Notes under the pieces: generated by a model
Told to the model about the DNA's origin: nothing
The model's input: the letters and a program-made list of their open reading frames with translations, nothing else
The model's database searches: none
Source of the DNA: Parietichytrium sp. I65-24A
Taxonomy: Eukaryota > Sar > Bigyra > Thraustochytrida > Thraustochytriidae
Reading direction: 5' to 3'
Assembly: GCA_012862575.1 (NCBI GenBank)
Contig: BLSF01000021.1
Location: 434,001 to 498,000, forward strand
Length of the DNA: 64,000 bases
Part shown: positions 9,676 through 19,008 of the stretch, one piece after another
How positions within the stretch are numbered: position 1 is the stretch's first letter
Layout: each line of letters starts with the position of its first letter
Position numbers and translations under genes: made by a program

Positions 9676-10407
9676 ATGCTGCGCATCAAGGGCGCGGACT
9701 CCGCAGCGAGCGTTGCGGCGGACAAGGTGCGCGAGAAGCGGCACAAGCGGCGAAGGAAGGACAAGTCCGAGGACAAGAAGGGCCGCGAGGACCGCGAGGA
9801 CCGGTCCGCGGACAGGAACCGGGGAACCGGGAAGAGGGCGCGGACGACGGGTTCCGAGCGCTCTGGCGCCGGCAGAATCGAGGACCGGCCGGACAAGTAT
9901 GGCAAGCGCGAGCCTGAGGAGGTCAAACTCGTGCGGGAGCAAGGCACGGGCGCGATCGTAAGCAACTATATGAACGTGAGCGGCAAGGGCACCTTGTTCA
10001 AGAAGGAGATCAGCGCAGGGGATGTGCTGGAAGTGGAGGTGGACGGGAAACTGGAGGCGCGCCTGGTGGCGTTGGTGCTCGGGGACGATGTACTCACGTT
10101 GAAGAAACCGTTTTCGCGGGACCTCGTTGATGCCACGAGGTTTGTCGTGGTGAAGAAGCCTGCGGACGATTGCCAAGCTGAGGCCGATCGGGCAAAAGCA
10201 GAGGCGCAGAAGGAGCGAGACTTGCGCCAGTACACGTTCGGCACGTTTACGAACTCGGGCAATACGATGACATACAGAGAGCGGAAGAGCGGCTCAAATA
10301 GCTCCGGCGGTTACCGGCTTGTGACGCAGAAGGTTGAGGGAGACTTGTCGCGTGAGGATATGTTGAACATACGCACAAAGAAGAAGGGTGATCGCTACTG
10401 CATGTGA
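9676..10407 (+). CDS. Conserved-looking basic protein with a small beta domain, function unknown
   Basis: A 243-residue protein from ATG 9676 (MLRIKGADS); the frame is open upstream but that part looks like leader sequence. Residues 15-80 are highly charged (Arg, Lys, Asp and Glu) and probably disordered. Residues about 85-160 look like a small beta-rich domain: GTGAIVSNYMNVSGKGTLF, then GDVLEVEV and a run of alternating hydrophobics. A helix follows, then a distinctive C-terminal block with TYRERKSG, YRLVTQKVEGDLSRED and a KKKGDRYCM end. The pattern suggests a conserved eukaryotic nuclear or RNA-related protein, but I cannot name the family. It is an intact single exon. Confidence 0.75.
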   Translation: MLRIKGADSAASVAADKVREKRHKRRRKDKSEDKKGREDREDRSADRNRGTGKRARTTGSERSGAGRIEDRPDKYGKREPEEVKLVREQGTGAIVSNYMNVSGKGTLFKKEISAGDVLEVEVDGKLEARLVALVLGDDVLTLKKPFSRDLVDATRFVVVKKPADDCQAEADRAKAEAQKERDLRQYTFGTFTNSGNTMTYRERKSGSNSSGGYRLVTQKVEGDLSREDMLNIRTKKKGDRYCM

Positions 10408-11148
10408 CGACTCATACTTTTCCCCCGCCCCAGGCTCCCCCTTGCAAGTGTGCCTTGGCAGCATGTAGTGTTGAGTAGTAATGGGCTTCTTTTCTATTTT
10501 TGAGACAGCCGCCCAATTGCTAGAGCTTGCAGAGAAAGCCAATTGCATTACCCACGATGTCAAATACAATATACAGGTTTCGCAATCCATGTCCGTCAAT
10601 CGTTGTTGGTGCATCACCATGCGAATTCACCTCAGATTCCCCATAGCGTGGAGAGAATGTTTTCTGTAGCACGGCACTCTTCCGAGCAAGCCTTTCGAAT
10701 TCAAGCGGACGAGCTCTGCCGTCCATGGCGCTTGTCTATTTCCTCTCCAGTCAACCAGTCATTCAATTAATCAATCTCACACTACCCAATCAAACTCCAA
10801 CAAATGGAACATTTCCCTCAACAGAACATTGTAAGCCAGCGCTCAACGACCCTCCGAGCGCAAGCACCATCCACTCCAGAAATCACGACGCAAGCGAACC
10901 ACACAACTGCCTCCTCATGCGATCAATCAATCAATCAATCAATGCATCAATGACGGAATGCCGCTTCATTCAAAGCCATTCTTCCTTCAAAGTCTTATCC
11001 TCCGCTACCCCAAACCATAGCCACTCCACATTCCACATTCCCTTCCAGGCAAGCTCATCTCGCTTGACAACCGCACGCGCATGCGCACGCGTACGCGCAC
11101 GTACGCGCAAGCCTACGCGAACACAATAGTCTAGGCGGGCGCGGCGAA
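10408..11148. other. Intergenic region with a Z-DNA-prone tract
   Basis: No gene is seen. An AATCAATC-type short repeat lies near 10920-10945 and an alternating CG/CA/TA tract lies directly upstream of the next ATG. Confidence 0.55.
11072..11109. repeat. 38-bp perfectly alternating purine-pyrimidine tract
   Basis: A continuous alternation of pyrimidine and purine, mostly CG and CA steps, ends 40 bp before the ATG at 11149. Such tracts favour left-handed DNA under negative supercoiling, as occurs behind or near active promoters. Confidence 0.8.
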
Positions 11149-14070
11149 ATGGCGCGGTCAAGCAGCAGTGGCAGTGGCAGTGGCAGTGGTAGTGGGAGCG
11201 ACTCGTCGGTGGACAGCCTGCTGGATGCGTTCCTGTCGGGGAAGAGGAGCGCCAAGGACGACAAGCGCGAGAAGAAGCGCAAGCGGCGCGAGAAGCGCGA
11301 GAGGCGCGAGAGGCGGCGGAGAGAGAAGCGCGAGAAGCGCGAGAAGGAGGAGCAGGCAAGCAAGGCGGGGAAAGACGATGGCGCCGGGGGCAAGAAGGCG
11401 AGCGGCGCGGGGACGAAGAGGAAGAAGAAGGCGACGGTCAGAGCCGCGATGAAGGAGAAGAAGCCAAGGCCGCTGACAGAGTTGCAGACGGAAGTGATGG
11501 AGTACATCATCACACGCGAGAAGGAGGTGGATAAGCTCAAGAAGGCGACTCCGTACTTTGAAGAGCTCCAGATGAAGGGCGAGAAATCCGGGCTTCGGTT
11601 CGCCTCTCCCGCGGAAAAAGCCAAGCTGCGAGAATTTGGGCTGAAAGAGGAAGATTACTTTGCCATGTTCCTGTCTGAAGACTTTGTGCGGATAGAGAGG
11701 GCGCCGAGTGGATTACGGCAGGCAGCTGCAACTGAAAACTTGCTCGTCTCCGAAATTACCATAATTCTTCCAGTGTACCTCAAGTATCTGCTGGCACCTG
11801 TACACGACCTCGTTGACGAACGAATGCCTCCTTGGAACACCTACTTTCGCCGATGGTTAAAGAGGTCTATGCTGCGCATCGCAAAAGCCTGCAGATATAA
11901 TATGACAGTAGTGATTGGAAGAACTTTCTCGCCCTTGTCAAAGGCAATCTTTTCGCAAGACCTCATCCCTGGAATTAGTGTTGACTTGCTGGCCCTAGGA
12001 AAACGCTTGGCTGAGAAAACGGGCTCAACAGTGGAGTCCGCGGCGGATGCCGCAAAACTTATTGGAGCATTATACAGGAAATCCCGGCAAAGCTATGTAT
12101 CCTTTCGTGATCTCGTTGAAATCAGATCGCATTGGCCGAGCGCAAGCGCTCTCAAAGGAAGGTTGAACAAGGAATTTATGCAAAACACGACGGACAACGA
12201 CACAGACTCCAGCACGGAAGAACTGGCGTTCTCGGATGCAGAGGATGAATCGTATGGTCGCGTGCTTTCGCGAGTCGAAAATGTAGCTTGGAACCGAGGG
12301 CAGTGGCGAGCAGAGCAGTCAGCTGATCGTCCTCGCATACACCGAGTCAGAGATGGCCGAGTTAAATCTCTTTTGTCTTATGTTCGCACGTTTGGGATCC
12401 TTTCAGACTCTTCTGACAGCTCTGAGTCGGAACAGGAGAATTCGAGGGCCACGAGTGCATCGAAATCCTCAAACAAGAAACGCAGAAAGCAAAGATCACC
12501 CAGCGACTCTGGATCTCAATCATCGTCGGCATCATCGTTGTCGTCTTCAGGGTCCTCATCTGCAATCTCCCTTTCGCTCTCAACGGACGGCAAAATTAGT
12601 AGCAGCCAAGGCGACGAGCTGGAGGGAACGCAACTTTCTGCTACATCTCACAACGATGAGCTCACACAAGAAGCAAGTGGCGCGGAGGAACTTCAGAGTT
12701 CAACGATGGCTTCGCTAGCCGCGGATAGCGGGGCCCCAATAGAGATGGACCGCACCAACATTGATCCCGGCAAATTTCGGTCATGGATCGATGAGCACCG
12801 CAGGCGAGTATGCGCAGACAAAAACCACGTTATTGGAGAAGCAATGCCACTTCCCCACTCAACGGCTTATGAGAAAAATATTGCTTCGTTCAAGACTGCA
12901 TCATCGGCTGCTATGCACGGGCTTCTCACGTCTGTTTCGTGGGTGAAAAAGGACGGATACTGCAGACTTGATTGTCGCTCTAAACTGGCCCTGCAGCACG
13001 CGCTTTGCCATGCAGAGACACGGGGTCTCATAGACGCGGCGAAAAGAAGGGGCGGAGTGCTTTTCAGCAGCACGGCGCGCCTTGCTGCATCGGAACTGAT
13101 AGCGTTTGGAGCGCTGGTGTTTCGGCGAATTTTCTTCCTAAAGTCTTTGTGGGGGCCACATCAGATACCTTCGGATACTCCAATTTCACTAGTTTTTGCA
13201 GCTCTGGTCTACGCCGCCCCGATTTTTGGGTTTGACGACCAATTCCTGGTGGATCTCTTTGAGGACTTGGTGGGGAAAAATGAAAGCCGAAGCTTCGCCC
13301 GTCGTTATAGAAGGTTACGTAGGTCGCCGTCTGAAGAAGACCGATATCGATGCACGTTGCGACTTCTTGAGATGAATGAGGAAGCCCTTTCACCACTAGA
13401 CGCGGAGCTCCGGACCGAAATTGAAGAGAATGCGAGGAAGCTTGGTACGATACTCTGCATGTGCAACAAAGAGTTGTCCGACTCCGAGGACGAAGAGTCT
13501 AGTGGAGACGATGTGGACCTGCTCCATGTCTCTCGGCCGTCATACTTGCACAAGAAAAGTCGACGCTATCGAATAGTGGATATATTGCAACATCGCAAGA
13601 GGAGAGCAATGGAACCCCGCAATGAGCTATCTCCGCTGGAGAGAAGCAGAAAGATGTTCCGTGAACGAACTCACGATTATGGTGTTCGACCCACCCGTAG
13701 TCGTCCATCGCATGTCGGCATTAACCTTACAAAGCGCGTAAGAAGAATTGTGAAGGACAACAAGGGCCTTCACGAGGGGTTCCTGAGTTCCGCCGTGTAC
13801 ATTTACCCGGAGAGGTTGGTCATGAATCGGTCTCTCCCAGAAACCAAGCAAAATAGCACACCAGAAACCACGAAAATTAGCACAAAAAGAAAAGGTGCAG
13901 CGAAGAAAGTTAAGGTTGTGAAGAACAAAGCGCGCCCAAAGGCGCCGCAATCTTTGCAAGAACAATCTGCAAATCCTCCGCAAGCAAATGAAGTTCTTCA
14001 AGCACTAAACCCTCAGCTACCAGCGCCTCAAGTACGAGTGCCTTTTCCAGGAGGAGGAGTCGTCATATAA
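11149..14070 (+). CDS. Large protein with basic and Ser-rich regions, function unknown
   Basis: A 973-residue single-exon protein. It starts with a Ser-Gly repeat (residues 3-20) and a Lys/Arg/Glu-rich stretch (about 35-110) resembling the charged arms of nuclear proteins. Two ordered, helix-rich parts follow. One is at about 110-350 and includes PVYLKYLLAPVHDLVDER and WNTYFRRWLKRSMLRIAKAC. The other is at about 550-790 and includes FRRIFFLKSLWGPH and a segment around LVFAALVYAAPIFGFDD. They are separated by a Ser-rich acidic linker (about 410-520). The last 100 residues are Lys/Pro-rich. Composition suggests a nuclear or nucleolar protein. I do not recognise the family and propose no function. 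Confidence 0.75.
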   Translation: MARSSSSGSGSGSGSGSDSSVDSLLDAFLSGKRSAKDDKREKKRKRREKRERRERRRREKREKREKEEQASKAGKDDGAGGKKASGAGTKRKKKATVRAAMKEKKPRPLTELQTEVMEYIITREKEVDKLKKATPYFEELQMKGEKSGLRFASPAEKAKLREFGLKEEDYFAMFLSEDFVRIERAPSGLRQAAATENLLVSEITIILPVYLKYLLAPVHDLVDERMPPWNTYFRRWLKRSMLRIAKACRYNMTVVIGRTFSPLSKAIFSQDLIPGISVDLLALGKRLAEKTGSTVESAADAAKLIGALYRKSRQSYVSFRDLVEIRSHWPSASALKGRLNKEFMQNTTDNDTDSSTEELAFSDAEDESYGRVLSRVENVAWNRGQWRAEQSADRPRIHRVRDGRVKSLLSYVRTFGILSDSSDSSESEQENSRATSASKSSNKKRRKQRSPSDSGSQSSSASSLSSSGSSSAISLSLSTDGKISSSQGDELEGTQLSATSHNDELTQEASGAEELQSSTMASLAADSGAPIEMDRTNIDPGKFRSWIDEHRRRVCADKNHVIGEAMPLPHSTAYEKNIASFKTASSAAMHGLLTSVSWVKKDGYCRLDCRSKLALQHALCHAETRGLIDAAKRRGGVLFSSTARLAASELIAFGALVFRRIFFLKSLWGPHQIPSDTPISLVFAALVYAAPIFGFDDQFLVDLFEDLVGKNESRSFARRYRRLRRSPSEEDRYRCTLRLLEMNEEALSPLDAELRTEIEENARKLGTILCMCNKELSDSEDEESSGDDVDLLHVSRPSYLHKKSRRYRIVDILQHRKRRAMEPRNELSPLERSRKMFRERTHDYGVRPTRSRPSHVGINLTKRVRRIVKDNKGLHEGFLSSAVYIYPERLVMNRSLPETKQNSTPETTKISTKRKGAAKKVKVVKNKARPKAPQSLQEQSANPPQANEVLQALNPQLPAPQVRVPFPGGGVVI

Positions 14071-14343
14071 CTTCTTCGAGAAGTAGGCCATTTGCGAGGA
14101 ATTGTCTATAATTTGCACATGTTGAAAGTTATCGCTCAGAAAGAAGGAATTAAATAACATCACAGTCAGTTCAGGTTTTACGTGTCTTGATGGTTTTAGG
14201 TGTGAGGCTCGCGCCATCCCAAGCCGGAGCAAGATTTTTGTATTTCAATCTCATAAGGCAATCACATTTGCTCACAAAATTCAGTTGATAGACACTTGCA
14301 TATGCAGCACCATGAGAAAGTACTGCACCTCCATATTTCGACA

Positions 14344-15321
14344 TTATGTCTCTAAAAGCCTCTGATCTAGTTCGTTGACTTCCAATATCTTTGCTGCGAT
14401 ACTTTCCAGGTCGGGCTTTGGGTCCCTTGGCCGGATTGCTGTGTTGTAATAATAAAACAGCAGAGGAGTGACGTACCAAGCCACCACAACGTCCGAGGTG
14501 TAGTGGTGCCGTGCGGAGATAATTAATATGCTTTCCGCCACGCAGAGCGCGTAGGCGGCTATCGCAATGAAGCGATTCTGCTTGGTGGAGATCCAAAAGG
14601 CGCTCTCGCCGTATTGATGGATTGAAAGCGCCAGAACCAAGCTAAGGAGCATGTGCCCCGAAAACATCAGATCTCCGCAATTGTGATAGACATCGCCAGC
14701 CACGTAGAAGCATTCTGCAAAAGTCGGTTTATATATTTCCGGAGTCGCTGCAGCCAAGCATTGGTCGGACGATCCTGGAGGGGAAGTCGACAAATAAGTC
14801 ATAGCGCGAAGCGTGTGGCCAATGGCGTAGACTGTCCCTCCGCGCAGAATCACGTTGATACAGTGCGGTTTTGGATTTCTTTTGCCAGCAGAGGCATTAT
14901 TCACAAAGAGAGCGAAGAGCATGACGCATGTGCAGATCAGCAGAATATTCAGCGGAAGATCAACGACCCCATTCTCTTCCAGGTGAGATGGCAACTTTGG
15001 AATTAGCTCATGGCCCAAATCCTTCAGCCTGTCTTTCGCCACTGGGAATCTGTAGAACGCCAAGTTCAGAAAGACAAACATAGTACCATAAACCAGAACA
15101 ACCAAGTCAATCAGCAACAGCCACCACTGCCGTTTCAGCAAGTCCCACTCCTCTCGCAGCCTCCACCCCATCGTGGACGACATGGCCAGCGCGCTGCTCA
15201 CAATGGACCCCGAGTCCCCCAGGTTCGAGTACTGCGAATACTGCGACAGCCTGCTCACACGCCGCGACTGCTGCGCGCCATTCTCGTATGCAGCCCCCTC
15301 CCACTCCGCCTCCTCCGCCAT
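14344..15321 (-). CDS. Sphingomyelin-synthase-family phosphotransferase
   Basis: A 325-residue multi-pass membrane enzyme. I use ATG 15321 (MAEEAEWEG); the frame is open further upstream but has no ATG. About six hydrophobic segments run from residue 75 to the C-terminus. The family signature is complete: NCGDLMFSGHM in the third-box position, and HHYTSDVVVAWYV in the fourth, supplying the two His and the Asp of the catalytic triad. These enzymes move a phospho-head-group from a phospholipid to ceramide in Golgi or plasma membrane. The product could be sphingomyelin, ceramide phosphoethanolamine or inositol phosphoceramide, and sequence reading does not decide which. There is no SAM domain, unlike animal SMS1. 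Confidence 0.88.
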   Translation of the reverse strand: MAEEAEWEGAAYENGAQQSRRVSRLSQYSQYSNLGDSGSIVSSALAMSSTMGWRLREEWDLLKRQWWLLLIDLVVLVYGTMFVFLNLAFYRFPVAKDRLKDLGHELIPKLPSHLEENGVVDLPLNILLICTCVMLFALFVNNASAGKRNPKPHCINVILRGGTVYAIGHTLRAMTYLSTSPPGSSDQCLAAATPEIYKPTFAECFYVAGDVYHNCGDLMFSGHMLLSLVLALSIHQYGESAFWISTKQNRFIAIAAYALCVAESILIISARHHYTSDVVVAWYVTPLLFYYYNTAIRPRDPKPDLESIAAKILEVNELDQRLLET

Positions 15322-16819
15322 ACTTGCCTCTCCTCCTGTCTCTCCTACGCCTCCCACTTCTCCTACCCTCCTACCCACAGCCACTACTTGTGGCCTGCCG
15401 AAACGCAGAGTGGCTCCGCTGCCCCGCCGGCGCCGCTACCAGAAACTGTACCCGCACCGTACGCTCCCGTACGCTCCCTTTTCGAAACTCGCGGTGGCGT
15501 ACGAAGAGTCTTGACTTGACGATCTAGCCAAACACTACCAATCGCTAAGGCTTTCTCGCAGCGTGGTGCTCTAGGATAGCTAGTACTTGCGAGCCAGTGA
15601 TTGAGGGCCAGCAAGTGGGAGTGTAGTGAGTGTAGTGTTTTCGATATTTGCTACTACTATGGTGTTATGGAACTTGAACTGACTTGTGGGGTAGTAAAGT
15701 ATTACCCGCCATCCATTAAGGCATTATGTGATGAGAGGTTAGCGATGTGCACTTACGAGTGGGTACTCTTTGATGAAAACTTTGCTTAAAGATTTATCTA
15801 TAGAGAGACGGATCTACGAGCCCATTAAACAAGCACAAGTGGCGCAGCCGCCATGTGCAAGCCCGTAGGCAAATGATGGGTGTCAGTGAAAACATCCATC
15901 GCGTACTGAGTACTCTTTTGGGCTCACAAATTAACGCTGAATTAGGAGTTCCCAGGAGCTTGTAGGAGTCATAGGAGCCTCAGCCATCATTCACGGCCAT
16001 CGGAGGTATGTGTACGAGTACTAGTATTAGTAATTCGTTCACATGCACGTAGTACGACATAGTAGGACGCTCACAACCAAGTAGATACTAGGGCACATAC
16101 CTCTTCCTCCTTTTTAGCTCAGACGGATGTGTACTCGAGTACCGTACGCGTCCTTTTTGAACGGTTTTATAGAATTCAGGTGTATCGACTCAAAAATGGT
16201 TTCCAGGCTTTTCTGGAAGAAGGGAGGTCGTGGTGAATACGAGATGAAAGAGTGGGGAGTGAGTGAAGGTCTTCCCTCCTGAGAACATTTTAAAGCTGGA
16301 AGAAAAAAAAGGTGGTAGATTCGTTCACCAACGCAGAAACTTGAAGGGAGAAGTTGGCCAAAACGGGAAAACCGTTCGAAACGAAATCGTGCGCTGCTTC
16401 CTATAAAAATGGGGAAACCGACTCCTGTATGCCGCTTGTGTGTTACGAACCAGAGAAGCCAAAAAGGGGATCGAAAACGTGGTATGAAGAACCCACTTTA
16501 TACCACCTAGCAAGTTTGGGATATACTTAAAGAAGGTTCCTTCCCTCCAGGCGTACCAATAAAGCAATGGCGCGGCCAGATCATAAGTTTATCGCGTTTC
16601 TTCGCTTCAAGTGACTGGATGTAGTTGATCGCCCATGCCTTGTCTATTTTCCTGGTCGTGGTACATTCATACGGACGCTCATCACTTCTATTGAATGGTG
16701 TGGCGATGAATGTTTTACTTGCATTTTACAGGGTTTTCCTTCGCTGTGATTGTGTCCATGGTATTCACACATGCTCTACAACATCTATGTTGCTGTTCTT
16801 CTTCTTCTTCCCAAAAGGG
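15322..16819. other. Long intergenic region with a GTACTCGAGTAC site
   Basis: No functional gene is seen in about 1.5 kb. It contains the 12-bp palindrome GTACTCGAGTAC at 16131-16142 and several related short palindromes between 16010 and 16150. It probably includes remains of the region that gave rise to the pyrophosphatase relic that follows. Confidence 0.6.
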
Positions 16820-17090
16820 GCCTCCGACTGGAAGGTTATAGCGATTGATGCGGATGACGTGTTACCTTCACGATACCAAAGAGGTGAAGAAACTACTTCC
16901 TGGCACGATTCCGTCAATCCAGGATTGGTTCCGGCACTACAAAGTGGCTGACGGAATGCCACAGAAATCATGTGCCCATGAGGGGAGATGTATGAGCAGA
17001 TCGAGTCATCATTCTTCTTGGTGCAGTGCTTGGAATGGCGAAATCGAGACCGAGAATCAGCAAGTGGGAATGCTTAGTAAGGTGGATGAA
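16820..17090 (+). pseudogene. Decayed C-terminal fragment of an inorganic pyrophosphatase gene
   Basis: Conceptual translation jumps between frames but matches the intact neighbour at 17902-18879 in order. SDWKVIAIDADD matches ADWKVIAIDSQD; KLLPGTIPSIQDWFRHYKVADG matches YLPGTISSIREWFRDYKLADG; ADRVI matches AERVI; and a LSKV segment matches LSKF. Each block is in a different frame and stops intervene, so several indels have accumulated. It covers roughly residues 210-312 of the intact protein. It is a relic of a tandem or dispersed duplicate on the same strand about 1 kb upstream. Confidence 0.85.
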
Positions 17091-17901
17091 AAATGCAGCG
17101 CTTGTTCACATTTCAGCGACCCTCTGGGCCGAGATGTCTGCATTTAACACGCACAGGTTTTTTAGTCCGAGAACCACCATTCAAATTGTGCGACTCGCCG
17201 GGGAATTTATTTTCGCTGTGGCAACACCCATCATTGCGAGCACTAAGATCAGTAATGGAGCACTACCTTGCAACTCCGCCGTCTTCTGGCTAGACTGCCA
17301 ATGCTTCTGACCTCTGAGCTGCATTCTCCTTCATGGGTTTCATGGGTTCTCAAAGGCCATGCCACCTCTCGCTAACCCAAAAGTAACTTGTGCTAGTATC
17401 TCCCGAGCCTAAGGTAATCAGTAGTTACATATATTCCTTAATCGTAGTTACTCGTCGTCTATCGACTTTTTATCCGGTACTGTGTTGAATTTGTTGAACG
17501 TGGGGAAATGGAGGAAATGAGCGGTGCGGAGGTGGACGCGGATGACCGCGGCATCCCTCACACAAAAACTTTTGTTAGTTTCTCCACAAATAGCAGTTCA
17601 ATTAAAGTCTGCGCAAGAGTTGCTTAGACTGCCATATAGCCTCGATGCGCACCGCCAAGCCCAATCGTTGTGCGTTGGTACGAGTACTTGCATGCCCTGG
17701 CAATGTAAGAGACGTCGATACCTGTGGTTTTGCTTTCTCCCAAACTTTTGCATTGCTTTGCTAGATTTCTCTCGGCCCTGGGAGCAGCAGCAGCAGCAGC
17801 GGCAGCGGCAGCAGCAGCAGCAGCAGCAGCAGCGGCAGCGCAAGCAAAGGTGTACAAGAGGAAAGAAAGAGCGCTGTTCCAGCGACGAAAAGCAGCGCAA
17901 C
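17091..17901. other. Region upstream of the pyrophosphatase gene with an in-frame Gln-coding tract
   Basis: No separate gene is seen. The reading frame of the pyrophosphatase stays open upstream to about 17524. It contains in-frame ATGs at 17542 and 17692 and a CAG/CGG triplet tract, so a longer protein is conceivable. Confidence 0.55.
17783..17840 (+). repeat. CAG/CGG triplet repeat just upstream of the pyrophosphatase ATG
   Basis: Nearly uninterrupted CAG units with CGG interruptions, ending about 60 bp before the ATG at 17902. In the pyrophosphatase frame the tract would encode Gln and Arg. It may lie in the 5' leader or in an N-terminal extension. Confidence 0.85.
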
Positions 17902-18879
17902 ATGGGATCGGGGGCAAGCTCGGCACTGGAAGGTGGAGCATCATCTGAGCAGCTGCGCTCAGAGTATGTGCAACTCATTCGTAAGACTGCCGAACAGGAC
18001 AGCGCCTTCAAGGATGAAGTCAAAAGAGCAGTACTGGGCCTGCCGAACTCATCGATCTCGCTGAGCGAAAGCTATACTATTGAGCCAAGAGGAGAGCCTG
18101 GCACCCTCGAGTTTCGGCTGCAGCCGTGTATCGACGGCTCTCCCGTGTCGTTGTGGAACGACATTGAGCTGCGCGCGAGAACAGAGAGCGAGAACAGCAG
18201 AGGCGAGGAGACTGGGGAGTACCACTTCATTTGCGAAATTCCGAAGTGGACGAAGAAGAAGTTCGAGCTCGTCACAACAGAAGAAAACACCCCCATCAAA
18301 CAGGATGTCAAGAATGGGGAGCTTCGCGAATTTAAAACCGGCGCCGCCGGTCTTGCTTTTAACTACGGCTGCTTCCCAATGACCTGGGAGGACCCGAACG
18401 AGCCTCACGGCGATGCAGGAGTTGTTGGGGATAACGATCCTCTTGATGTATGCGAAATAGGATCCCGTCAGATCGAGGTTGGTGGGATCCGCAAAGTCAA
18501 AGTACTTGGCATCCTGTGCCTTATCGACGAAGGCGAAGCCGACTGGAAAGTAATTGCAATCGACTCACAAGATATGTGGGCCCCAATGCTCAACGATGTA
18601 GAAGATGTGGAGAAGTATCTTCCAGGAACCATTAGCTCCATCCGGGAGTGGTTCAGAGACTACAAATTGGCAGACGGAAAGCCGCAGAACAAGTTTGGGC
18701 TAGAAGAACAATGCATGGGAAAAGAATATGCGGAAAGAGTCATTCAGATGTGCCACGCTGCCTGGCTGGAGCTTGTAAGGAAGGAGGAGAAGCAAGGAGA
18801 CATGGTCGTATCGCTTAGCAAGTTTAATAAAATGATGGGGTTGTTCAAAAACAACAGCAGCACACCCTCACAAAAATGA
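17902..18879 (+). CDS. Soluble (family I) inorganic pyrophosphatase
   Basis: A 325-residue enzyme that hydrolyses pyrophosphate to two phosphates and so pulls biosynthetic reactions forward. I chose ATG 17902 because it gives MGSGASSALEG, an N-myristoylation-type start (Gly2, Ser6). A longer in-frame start at 17542 cannot be excluded. The family signature DNDPLDVCEIG lies at about residue 178. Other active-site blocks are visible: ICEIPKWTKKKFE, LAFNYGCFPMTWEDP, VLGILCLIDEGEADWKVIAID and GTISSIREWFRDYK. A poly(A) signal AATAAA follows at 18913. Two decayed copies of parts of this gene lie at 16820-17090 and 20711-20807, so the locus was once duplicated. Membrane attachment through myristate would be unusual for this family and is inferred only. 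Confidence 0.93.
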   Translation: MGSGASSALEGGASSEQLRSEYVQLIRKTAEQDSAFKDEVKRAVLGLPNSSISLSESYTIEPRGEPGTLEFRLQPCIDGSPVSLWNDIELRARTESENSRGEETGEYHFICEIPKWTKKKFELVTTEENTPIKQDVKNGELREFKTGAAGLAFNYGCFPMTWEDPNEPHGDAGVVGDNDPLDVCEIGSRQIEVGGIRKVKVLGILCLIDEGEADWKVIAIDSQDMWAPMLNDVEDVEKYLPGTISSIREWFRDYKLADGKPQNKFGLEEQCMGKEYAERVIQMCHAAWLELVRKEEKQGDMVVSLSKFNKMMGLFKNNSSTPSQK

Positions 18880-18912
18880 GTACAATAGCAGACTTAGACT
18901 TTGTAAAGTTAC

Positions 18913-18918
18913 AATAAA
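18913..18918 (+). terminator. Candidate polyadenylation signal of the pyrophosphatase gene
   Basis: AATAAA lies 34 bp after the stop codon of the pyrophosphatase gene. Confidence 0.5.
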
Positions 18919-19008
18919 ATTGATCGGTTTCGAACATGGATAATCCTAGTTGTGGAGGTTTTAACTTCGACTCCAAAATGTTTTCCAAATTCGACTTCGA
19001 CTGAACCG

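Noticed and set aside
17598-18023. Minus-strand frame rich in Cys and Ala across the CAG tract
   Set aside because: Homopolymer arises from translating the triplet repeat in reverse; overlaps the pyrophosphatase gene.
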